A stretch of DNA of 54,625 nt from Verrucomicrobiia bacterium (lineage in GTDB: Bacteria; Verrucomicrobiota; Verrucomicrobiia; Opitutales; Opitutaceae). Positions within the stretch are counted from its first letter, which is position 1; the number at the start of each line of letters is the position of its first letter. Position numbers and translations under genes: made by a program. The stretch spans positions 1 to 54,625 of the forward strand of contig WYBX01000130.1 in assembly GCA_011525695.1 (NCBI GenBank). Reading direction: 5' to 3'. The notes under the pieces were generated by a model, which was not told the origin of the DNA, did not search any database, and saw only the letters and a program-made list of their open reading frames with translations. Below, in pieces: positions 48,127 to 54,625 of the stretch.

Positions 48127-49464
48127 TCAGCGACGGACCGCCGCGGCTCCGGGATAACCGCCGACGTCATCCTGGCTGAGGATGACCTTACCCGCACCGG
48201 CGCGATACTGCCGGACCAGCCGTTCGTCGACCGGATCCCGCAGGGGCAGCGTGGCGCCGGCACCTGCGAGCACATGGGCTTCCACCTCGTCGGCCGGAAG
48301 GAGGACCAGGGGCTCCACGACAAACGGAGGCTGGTCCGCCCGAAAGCGGACCGCCACGGCAGGGTCGAAATTCGCCCGCACTGAACCCCAGTCGTCGCCG
48401 CCCGCTTTCGGCCGAAGCGGCCCGAGGTTGCCGGCAACATAGAGCCGAGTCCAGCGGACCGCCTTCTCGGGAGTACGGCGCTCCGCGCCCTTTTCGGCCA
48501 GCAGGTGAATGTCGGGCGCAGTCAGCTTGAGCGGATGCCGGTAGCGATTGTTTTGCACGATGTACTCGGAGCGCTCGCGGGCAATCTTCACCCGCGTCCC
48601 GGATTCCTCATAGAACGCGACCAGGTTGTTGATCGCCGCGCTGCGGGTGGGGAGCTCCGGGATTCCGCCCGTCATCTGGGGTCCCCGGATCCGGAAATAG
48701 GCGAAATAGTTCTTCAGGTACGAGATGCCGTCGCCGTTGACGATCGCCCCGTAGGCATGGGCGATCGGAACGCCATTCTCGACATGCAGCGCGGGATTCG
48801 CGAGCGGCTCGGTGATGAAGCAGTTCTGCACGGTCACACGCCGGGAATCGGTGACCGAGATCGTCTCGTCCGTGGACCACGACGCCGATACGTGATCGAT
48901 GATCACATCGGCGCACTCCTGGACGGAAATGGCGTCACCCGACCGGATCGGCCGGGGACGACCCTGCCAGGGCCCTTTGCCGAGCGAAGCTTCGTCGCCG
49001 GGGCGGACACGCAGGTGGCGCACGATGATGTCATGGGTGTGCACGATCCTCACTCCCGCATCCTTGAGTGTGATACCGGCGCCCGGTGCGGTCGAACCAT
49101 CGAGGGTGAGGTAGGGTTCCTCGACTGTCAGCGGGCTGTTCAGCGAGAGGATGCCTTCAACGGCGAACTCGACCCGCCGCGGTCCACGCTGTGAAACCGC
49201 CCAACGCAGGCTGCCGGGCTTGCCGTGATCCTCGAGGGTGGTGACACGCAACAGCGGGCCGCCCCGGCCGCCGCGCGCGTAGGCGCCAAAGCCCTCGGCT
49301 CCGGGAAATGCGAGCTCACGTGACACGCTGGCGGGTTCCGGCGGAGAAATGGCCCGTGTCTTCAGCGGCTCGACGGCCGGCGACGTCTGGGCCAGCGACG
49401 CAACCACGGGGCAAAGCAGCAGAATCAATCGGAAGGTTTTCAACGGGATGGCAGGACGGTTCAC
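48127..49464 (-). CDS. Exported pectate lyase-like beta-helix protein
   Basis: A 445-residue predicted polysaccharide lyase. Residues 1-26 are a signal peptide. The mature N-terminus has FPGAEGFGAYARGGRGG, typical of PL1-like lyases in Verrucomicrobia and Bacteroidetes. The beta-helix follows with IIVRHLRVRPGDEAS, DAISVQECADVIIDHVSASW (candidate calcium and catalytic region), and TDETISVTDSRRVTVQNCFI. Catalytic Arg candidates are in this region. Pectate or another uronate is likely, unproven. Transcribed in the same direction as the DUF1080 gene but 219 bases apart. Confidence 0.83.
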   Translation of the reverse strand: MNRPAIPLKTFRLILLLCPVVASLAQTSPAVEPLKTRAISPPEPASVSRELAFPGAEGFGAYARGGRGGPLLRVTTLEDHGKPGSLRWAVSQRGPRRVEFAVEGILSLNSPLTVEEPYLTLDGSTAPGAGITLKDAGVRIVHTHDIIVRHLRVRPGDEASLGKGPWQGRPRPIRSGDAISVQECADVIIDHVSASWSTDETISVTDSRRVTVQNCFITEPLANPALHVENGVPIAHAYGAIVNGDGISYLKNYFAYFRIRGPQMTGGIPELPTRSAAINNLVAFYEESGTRVKIARERSEYIVQNNRYRHPLKLTAPDIHLLAEKGAERRTPEKAVRWTRLYVAGNLGPLRPKAGGDDWGSVRANFDPAVAVRFRADQPPFVVEPLVLLPADEVEAHVLAGAGATLPLRDPVDERLVRQYRAGAGKVILSQDDVGGYPGAAAVRR

Positions 49465-49683
49465 ACGCGCAATGGTGTCAATGCAGTGTTCCGCCGGCCT
49501 GGATCCTCAGGTTTCAGGTCTCAGGTCTGATTTCGCTGATGGCCAGGCATCCTGCCTTTATCTGCGCCATCCGCGCCATCCGCGGTGAGAAGGCTTGGCC
49601 GTTCCTTTCCCCAAGGCCCGGCGGTTTTTGGCCCTGACCTGAAGAGTGCGCCTCGGCTTCCTCAGGTTTCAGGTTTCAGGTTT

Positions 49684-50514
49684 CTAAAGCGCGGGCAGCG
49701 GGCGCACCCAGATGTTACGCATCCGGATCGGCGGCTCGTTCTTGTGATCCTGGAAGCGCAACGGCGCCTTTTCCGGAAAAGTCCCCGTGTAACCGGTGGT
49801 CTTCTTGTGCAGCGTCGGCCCCATGATGGCGGTGCTGTTCTGCACGCAAACGCCGTTCAGGAAGGTGGTGATCCGGGCCGGCTCCACCACCTTGCCGTCC
49901 TTCAGTTTCGGCGCGGTGAAGACGATGTCGTAACTCTGCCACTCACCCGCCTGGCGAATGGCATTCACCAGCGGTGGCGTCTGGCCGTAGACCGCGCCGG
50001 TGATCCCATCGGCATACGTGGGGTTGTTGTCGCAATCCAGCATCTGGCTCTCGTAGCGGTCCATGAAGAACACGCCGCCGTTGCCCTTCTTCTGGGAATT
50101 GCCCCGCTGCTGCGGGCTGCTCTTCCACTCGACGTGCAACTGGCAGCTGGCGAACTCGAGGTTGGTCCAGCAGTCGCCGCCGTCGACGATCAGTTCGCCC
50201 TGCTCGATTTTCCACGGGCTCGGCCGCCGCGTGCTCTCGTCCTTTTTCCGGGTGTAGAACTGCGAGGTATCCTTCCCGTCGAAAAGGATGATCGCATCCG
50301 ACGGGGCGTCGCCGGGCTTCGCCCCCGGCCGCACAACCGGCGGCGCCGGCCGATCGATGTCGTGGACGCGCCATTGCGAGCCGGGAATGACGGGCGTATC
50401 CGAATAGCCAATCGGCGCCGGCTTGTCGAAGTCCGAGAGCGCAGCCGCGGCGAGCGCGGCCGCAGCGGTGGCCACCGCGCCAAGCAGGCAAAAGACCGGG
50501 AGTGAGATCTTCAT
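49684..50514 (-). CDS. Exported DUF1080 (3-keto-disaccharide hydrolase-like) protein
   Basis: A 276-residue protein with a signal peptide (LPVFCLLGAVATAAAALAAA, residues 5-24). The DUF1080/laminin-G-like jelly-roll includes ILFDGKDTSQFYT, WKIEQGELIVDGGDCWTN, GNGGVFFMDRYESQMLDC and RITTFLNGVCVQNS, all standard for the family. Relatives cleave 3-keto sugars or bind carbohydrates. Start 50514 is the ATG before the signal. Fits with the MocA-type oxidoreductase at 36 kb in a keto-sugar pathway, though the two genes are distant. Confidence 0.86.
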   Translation of the reverse strand: MKISLPVFCLLGAVATAAAALAAAALSDFDKPAPIGYSDTPVIPGSQWRVHDIDRPAPPVVRPGAKPGDAPSDAIILFDGKDTSQFYTRKKDESTRRPSPWKIEQGELIVDGGDCWTNLEFASCQLHVEWKSSPQQRGNSQKKGNGGVFFMDRYESQMLDCDNNPTYADGITGAVYGQTPPLVNAIRQAGEWQSYDIVFTAPKLKDGKVVEPARITTFLNGVCVQNSTAIMGPTLHKKTTGYTGTFPEKAPLRFQDHKNEPPIRMRNIWVRPLPAL

Positions 50515-50638
50515 GAGGAGAGGGCCCACAGGTAGGCCGAACCGATCGTCGGGCGCGACGGGAAAATACGCCTGATTAGAGTGATTCGTGGGCCGATCTC
50601 CGGATGCCTGGGTCGAGCCTGCGATGGGCATCGCATCC

Positions 50639-50670
50639 GTAGCGCCGTGTCTCTGACCGGCGCAATGCAT
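50639..50670 (+). repeat. Family C REP
   Basis: GTAG (50639-50642) then GCGCCG and, after a loop, CGGCGC (50658-50663); near identical to 48014-48045. Confidence 0.7.
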
Positions 50671-50859
50671 GCAATCATCCCGGTTCCTTCGTGGTTTCGT
50701 GCCTTCGTGCGAACCAGGAAGGGCACTCGGGGCGGCCCGGATCGGATGCGGGCGATCTTGCGCTGAATTGCGTGATTGTCAGGGAACCTGCACCTGCTGT
50801 CAGCACCGAAGGACGCGACGGTCTTGAGGGAATGTCCGCATTCCTGACCTGACCCCTCA

Positions 50860-50917
50860 GCCCGTTTGCCCTGCGCGACGTCACTCAAAAACTTACCGCC
50901 TGACCCCTCGGCCCCTC
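50860..50917 (+). repeat. Direct repeat copy 1 bracketing the Abi gene
   Basis: Imperfect copy of 52183-52242; both read GCCCRTTTGCCCTG, a GCGTCACT-like stretch, then GCCTGACCCCTCGGCCCCT with small gaps. Confidence 0.7.
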
Positions 50918-50996
50918 TGCTCCTTCACGACTCCGGGAAACCAGTGTCTTTCCCCTTGTGTTGCGCGGCAAGTTGGCCGATGGTCACCTCAACAAT

Positions 50997-51095
50997 GCCT
51001 CCCACGCCTCGGGCCTGTCGCGAGACAGGGACTGCGCACCAGGGAGGCTACTCGTTTCCAGCAACCACGATCTCCGTGGTCTTGCCCGTCAGGGC
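50997..51095 (+). ncRNA. Predicted structured leader or small RNA upstream of the Abi gene
   Basis: Three perfect hairpins follow one another just before the Abi ATG. Hairpin 1: outer stem GCCTCCC/GGGAGGC (50997-51003 with 51042-51048) enclosing CCTGTC/GACAGG (51014-51019 with 51024-51029). Hairpin 2: ACCACG/CGTGGT (51064-51069 with 51075-51080). Hairpin 3: GCCC/GGGC (51084-51087 with 51092-51095). It could be a separate RNA partner, a 5' UTR, or chance structure. Confidence 0.4.
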
Positions 51096-51100
51096 GGCCA

Positions 51101-52030
51101 ATGCCGATCTTCGCGAAGACTCCGAAAACCTACTCAGAGCAGGTCGCATTGCTGCAATCCCGCGGATTGATTGTAGCCGACGTGCAGTTAGCGGAGCGCT
51201 GTCTCGTTCACCACAATTACTACCGGCTTTCGGCGTACCGTTATCCACTCACCGTGCACGGCGATCCGGATCGCTTTAAGCCGGGGGTTACATTCGAGAA
51301 TCTTTGGGAGCTATATGAGTTCGACCGCCAACTTCGGCACCTGGTCCTCGAAGCATCGAAGCGCGTCGAGATCTCCGTGCGGTCGCGCTGGGCGTACGAG
51401 GTGGGACACCGGCATGGATCCCAAGCCTATGAGGACGCTAAGTTTTTCAACTCGATACCGTACCACCAGACCGCACTCGAGAGACTCGATGATGAGCTGG
51501 CCCGCAGCCAAGAGGAGTTCGTGGCGCACTTTCGGACCGTGTATGGCATGCGACGCCCGCCCATCTGGGCAGCCTGCGAGGTCATGATGTTCGGCCAAGT
51601 ATCCAATTTCTACTCCCACCTTCGCGAGCCGAAGCTCCGCCAAGTCATCGCCGACACCTACAGCCTTGATGAACGGGTACTCCGCTCATTTCTCCACCAC
51701 CTGAACGTCGTCCGCAACACCTGTGCTCATCATTCACGCCTCTGGAATCGGCGCTTCACGGTTTCGCTGCAGCTGCCGAGGACCAAGCCGCCCACGCTCG
51801 TGTCCAGTTTCGATTCCATGCCCGCCAGGAGCGGCTCAATTCTCCAGCCACGGGCGCCGAACAAGATTTATAACACGCTGGTCATGCTGGCTCACCTGAT
51901 GAACGTCATCGACCCGACGGCCAATTGGCAGCACCGGCTTAGCGACTTGATTACAAAGCAAACATTTCCCGTCGCGGGCCACATGGGTTTCCCCGGAAAC
52001 TGGTTGTCGCGCCCGATTTGGCAGCCATAA
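51101..52030 (+). CDS. Abi_2/AbiF-type abortive infection protein
   Basis: A 309-residue HEPN-type protein of the Abi_2 (AbiD/AbiF) family, predicted to cut RNA and stop phage growth. The opening FAKTPKTYSEQVALLQSRGL is the usual family N-terminus. The HEPN motif RxxxxH is RNTCAH (Arg205-His210) in VVRNTCAHHSRLWNR, the second conserved block of the family. PIWAACEVMMFGQVSNFYSH is the block before it. No restriction, CRISPR or other defence gene is adjacent. Codon use looks less GC-biased than the neighbours, and short direct repeats flank it, which fits gain by transfer. The start is ATG 51101. Confidence 0.85.
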   Translation: MPIFAKTPKTYSEQVALLQSRGLIVADVQLAERCLVHHNYYRLSAYRYPLTVHGDPDRFKPGVTFENLWELYEFDRQLRHLVLEASKRVEISVRSRWAYEVGHRHGSQAYEDAKFFNSIPYHQTALERLDDELARSQEEFVAHFRTVYGMRRPPIWAACEVMMFGQVSNFYSHLREPKLRQVIADTYSLDERVLRSFLHHLNVVRNTCAHHSRLWNRRFTVSLQLPRTKPPTLVSSFDSMPARSGSILQPRAPNKIYNTLVMLAHLMNVIDPTANWQHRLSDLITKQTFPVAGHMGFPGNWLSRPIWQP

Positions 52031-52182
52031 GCACCGTTTCGACGCCTTTCGAAGGTGACTTGTTCAAAAGCCCTGGCTGCTTTCGTTCGATTTAAGCATT
52101 CAGCGGCATTTCACGTCAGCAACCGCGCGAACCGCCATTCCAAACCAATCGGATCCGGTGCAACCGCCGGTTCCGCCGGCCG

Positions 52183-52242
52183 GCCCATTTGCCCTGTGTG
52201 GCGTCACTGAAAAGCTTTTACAGCCTGACCCCCTCGGCCCCT
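52183..52242 (+). repeat. Direct repeat copy 2 bracketing the Abi gene
   Basis: Lies about 150 bases after the Abi stop and matches 50860-50917 imperfectly at an offset near 1,323 bases. Confidence 0.7.
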
Positions 52243-52306
52243 CCCCGCCATTCGCGTCGATTGGCGTCCATTCGCGGTTGAACTGCCAGCCTCTGTGGAT
52301 TGGCGC

Positions 52307-53266
52307 CTATTCGCGGTTGAGCCTGGCTACCTGGGGAGCGCGCCGGCGCCATGATGCGAGCGCGAACGCCGCCACTCCCGCCACCGCCGCCCAGGTCGAA
52401 GGCTCGGGAATGGCACCGACCGCAAGGCCCGTCGGGTTGGTCAGTCCGGTGCCGAACACCGTGCCATTGCCACCGGAATCGAACGCAAGGATGGTCCCGC
52501 TCGAATAATTCGCCACCAGGAGCAGGCCCGCATCGGTGAAGGCCAAACCGTACGGGTTGCTCAACCCGTCACTGCTGTTGGCGAACAGTGTCCCCGCCCC
52601 ACCGCCCGAGGTAAAACTGTAGATCGTGCTGCCGCCATTGTTGGCGACGTAGAGGTTGCCGGCTTGATCGAAGGCCAGCCCTTTGGGATCGCTCAAATTC
52701 GAGGTGGTGAAGGTGGTGGGAGTGGTGCCGTCGAACTTGATCACGGCCGGGCTCACCGCACTGGCATTGGTGGCGGTGGCATACAGATTCCCCGCCGGAT
52801 CGAATGCGACGCCGTTCACGTAACTCTTCCCCGTGACCAGCGTTCCGACAACGTTGCCCCCGGAATCGATCTTCGAAATCGTGCCGGCGTTGTAATTGGA
52901 CGCATACAGGTAGGTGCCCGTCAGATCGAATGCCAGGGAGAACGGATTGGTCAGGCCGGAGCCGGTGAAGACGGCCCCCACGCCGTTGGGCGCATATTTC
53001 ATGATCGTGTTGCCGGACGTGACATAGACGTTGCCGGCACTGTCGACCGTGATGCCTTGCGGATAGGTAAGCCCACTGGCGAAAACACTGCCGGTGCCGG
53101 GCCCGGTGAACTTTACGACCTGACCGCCGCCGTTGTTGGCAACGTATACTTGTGCGGCGATGGGTGCAGCCAGGGCGAGAACGATAGCGGCCAGCGCGGC
53201 CGTCGCGCGGAATGGAAACCAGGAGCGCAATGCAGCGCTCCGATCAATCTGGATGTTTGTTTTCAT
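52307..53266 (-). CDS. PEP-CTERM protein with NHL/beta-propeller-like repeats
   Basis: A 319-residue exported protein. Residues 18-40 form a signal peptide (ATAALAAIVLALAAPIAAQV). The mature part has about six repeats of the NHL kind, recognisable by recurring phrases: PQGITVDSAGNVYVTSG, PFSLAFDLTGTYLYASN, NGVAFDPAGNLYATATN, PKGLAFDQAGNLYVANN, PYGLAFTDAGLLLVANY. The C-terminus IPEPSTWAAVAGVAAFALAS plus basic WRRRAP is a PEP-CTERM sorting signal, removed by an exosortase. Likely a surface or exopolysaccharide-linked protein of unknown ligand. The start at 53266 is chosen for the signal. Confidence 0.88.
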   Translation of the reverse strand: MKTNIQIDRSAALRSWFPFRATAALAAIVLALAAPIAAQVYVANNGGGQVVKFTGPGTGSVFASGLTYPQGITVDSAGNVYVTSGNTIMKYAPNGVGAVFTGSGLTNPFSLAFDLTGTYLYASNYNAGTISKIDSGGNVVGTLVTGKSYVNGVAFDPAGNLYATATNASAVSPAVIKFDGTTPTTFTTSNLSDPKGLAFDQAGNLYVANNGGSTIYSFTSGGGAGTLFANSSDGLSNPYGLAFTDAGLLLVANYSSGTILAFDSGGNGTVFGTGLTNPTGLAVGAIPEPSTWAAVAGVAAFALASWRRRAPQVARLNRE

Positions 53267-53812
53267 TGTGGCACAGGAGAAAGGAGTTCGCGCAACCGCC
53301 CCGAGACATGCGGCGGAGAGACCCATCGATTCTTGCGCGTTCGCTTGAAACCGTGCGAAAGCCCGATCGGGGGACACAATGCGATGCCGGATTCGGACAT
53401 CACATCTCCCATCTCTTCGTCGCCGGTACGGCGAAGAACGACTGCAGGCCCAAACCTGGCCCTGCCTGTTCATCGGGAATCAGCGTGATGCCTAGCACCA
53501 CCCGCCGGGCATGTCATGCTTTAAGCGCCCGCCGAATTTGCGCGCGAATCGACCCGAATGCTCGGGAGTGAACGCACGTCGTGCAGGCGACTTCCTCCGC
53601 GAAATCTGTGACGGAATCTGCGGTCAAAAGCGGCTCGGATCCTGAGCTTTCCCGCGAATCCACGCGAATGCCCGCGAATGAAAACCCCTGCGGTGTCTTA
53701 AACTTTAAACCTAAACTCGCGGTTGAACCGCCAGCTTCCACCGCGACCGCGCTGCTCCTGGCTGCCCACGAAACACACCAAACCCACGAATTCAGCAACG
53801 CTTCCTGCGTCC
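53267..53812. other. Intergenic with CGCGAATG-type repeats
   Basis: No gene recognised in 546 bases. Around 53650-53690 the short phrases CGCGAATCCACGCGAATG and CCCGCGAATGAAAAC occur in tandem; similar phrases appear near 12301, 17042 and 52247-52315. Confidence 0.5.
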
Positions 53813-54352
53813 TCAGGTTTCAGGTTTCACCTGATCCTCCCCGCGGAGCCGGTCCAGGGCAGCCTTGATCCCGTGCAGGTAATTCGGATGCCACAGCTCG
53901 TGGTCGGCCTCAGGGACGACCCGATAGGTGCAACGCCGGTAGAAATCACGTACGGCCGTCGCGCGTCGGTGCATCTGGCCATCTTCCCTGGCGCCTACGA
54001 GGATGTCAGCCGGCGTATCCGCGTTGCCGTCCTGGTATGAGATCATCCAACGCTGCGGTTCATCGTCATCCTCCAGAAAAAAGGGCGAGATCGAGCCGAG
54101 GATCAGATGGCGCGCCCGGAGTGCGCCCAGGTGCGCGTAGAGTGCGCCGAGCGAGAAGCCCATCACGAGCTTGCCTGCGGTCTGGGTGTTCACCTGCGCA
54201 AAAAGCGCGTGCGATTCGAAGTTCGGCTGAGGGCCGATCCAGTCCAGCTGCACGAACTCGGTTGCCCAGCCCGAGGCGTGCACAAATTCAATAAACGGAC
54301 GAAAACGGCGCTCGGCTCCCGGCATGGGTGGAACCACGGTCAACAACGGCAT
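53813..54352 (-). CDS. Small alpha/beta hydrolase
   Basis: A 179-residue protein of the alpha/beta-hydrolase fold, shorter than most. The nucleophile elbow is VMGFSLGALYAHL (Ser in GFSLG), and a likely catalytic His lies in EADHELWHPNYL near the C-terminus; the Asp could be in VGAREDGQM. The N-terminal MPLLTVVPPMPGAERRFRPF lacks a signal peptide. The fold order is that of the YqiA/RsbQ-like group of minimal hydrolases. The substrate is unknown. The C-terminus overlaps a CAGGTTTCAGGTTTC-like repeat that also occurs near 49520 and 49670. Confidence 0.75.
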   Translation of the reverse strand: MPLLTVVPPMPGAERRFRPFIEFVHASGWATEFVQLDWIGPQPNFESHALFAQVNTQTAGKLVMGFSLGALYAHLGALRARHLILGSISPFFLEDDDEPQRWMISYQDGNADTPADILVGAREDGQMHRRATAVRDFYRRCTYRVVPEADHELWHPNYLHGIKAALDRLRGEDQVKPET

Positions 54353-54625
54353 CCGGAAACCGGATGATCATTGCGAGGAAAAGGTCAACGGGCCACGTCG
54401 GAATGCGTCTCCGTAGAGCCGCCCCAGGCCCTTGAACATGCAAACCTGAGAACCTGAAACGCCTCCGGGCTGGCTCGCTGGATCCTGGCTGGATCCTTGC
54501 TGGTGCTGGCTGGACCGCTCATCGAGCGGAAGCTCTCGAGCTCCAGCCTGCTGATCGAGGCTTTTGACCGCGGATGGCGCAGATGGCGCGGAGAGGGCCC
54601 GCCGCTTCCATCTGCGAAATCAGCG
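54353..54625. other. Window end, short GCTGG repeats
   Basis: No gene seen. Positions 54470-54515 carry a run of CTGGCTGGATCC-like units, and the last 60 bases repeat the GATGGCGC phrase found inverted near 49570. Confidence 0.5.

Larger units (their letters stand above)
50515..51100. other. Intergenic upstream of the Abi gene
   Basis: No gene recognised in 586 bases. A family C REP lies at 50639-50670, direct repeat copy 1 at 50860-50917 and a predicted structured leader at 50997-51095. Confidence 0.6.

Noticed and set aside
53514..53798. A 94-codon minus-strand frame
   Set aside because: Its sequence is made from the CGCGAATG-type repeats, with no conserved core.

Overview
The window looks like a high-GC chromosomal segment of a Verrucomicrobiota bacterium, most likely of the Opitutales/Opitutaceae kind. 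This is an inference from gene content: a pyrophosphate-type phosphofructokinase, GTP-dependent PEP carboxykinase, a PEP-CTERM exported protein, a DUF1080 protein and a TAT-exported Gfo/Idh/MocA oxidoreductase, a very large poly-HAMP hybrid kinase, and many REP-like repeats between genes. I see no rRNA, tRNA, CRISPR array, phage block or complete insertion sequence.

Layout. 0.5-10 kb is a run of mostly single genes: cytochrome c/PQQ sugar dehydrogenase, UMF1-type MFS transporter, peroxiredoxin, a membrane-anchored hypothetical protein, a DMT transporter coupled to a lipase-like hydrolase, a VOC protein, a second DMT transporter and an exported hypothetical protein. A PAS histidine kinase follows (10.3-12.0 kb). 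At 12.7-14.2 kb lies an accessory module: a HipA/HipT-like kinase followed by a separate HipA N-terminal-domain (HipS-like) protein, with no visible HipB. It is bracketed by two near-identical direct repeats 2,127 bp apart. 14.4-23.9 kb is core metabolism: pckG; pabB-pabC (overlapping); a histone-deacetylase-like gene overlapping an RNase D gene; and queC-queE-exoD on the other strand. 24.2-26.4 kb holds two divergent TerC-family genes. 26.8-34.0 kb is a two-gene signalling operon: a 1,804-residue soluble kinase carrying eight 92-residue HAMP repeats and three receiver domains, then a receiver-PAS-kinase protein. 34.4-41.0 kb has a VOC protein, an exported S24/S26-like protein with a possible Ser-His dyad, the oxidoreductase, purB, a small membrane protein and the phosphofructokinase gene, which has a clear terminator.

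41.3-47.1 kb is a compact ebo-type operon (TatD-like, TIM-barrel, UbiA-like, dehydroquinate-synthase-like and alkaline-phosphatase-like genes, plus an unidentified small leading gene). It is divergent from idi, which makes the isoprenoid precursor isomerase. In cyanobacteria ebo genes are linked to export of the scytonemin monomer to the periplasm; here the cargo is unknown. 48.1-50.5 kb has two exported carbohydrate-related proteins. At 51.1 kb is a lone Abi_2/AbiF-type HEPN gene, preceded by about 100 nt predicted to fold into three perfect hairpins and bracketed by imperfect direct repeats. The window ends with a PEP-CTERM beta-propeller-like protein and a small alpha/beta hydrolase.

Intergenic space is dominated by REP/REPIN-like elements. 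Family A is a 96-bp element found eight times at exactly that length. Family B is a 76-bp element with GTAG/CTAC ends, found three times. Family C is a GTAG-hairpin family. All also occur as single halves. Family A hairpins keep a fixed loop while the stem sequences change in a compensating way, which suggests selection on structure. No RAYT transposase is in the window.
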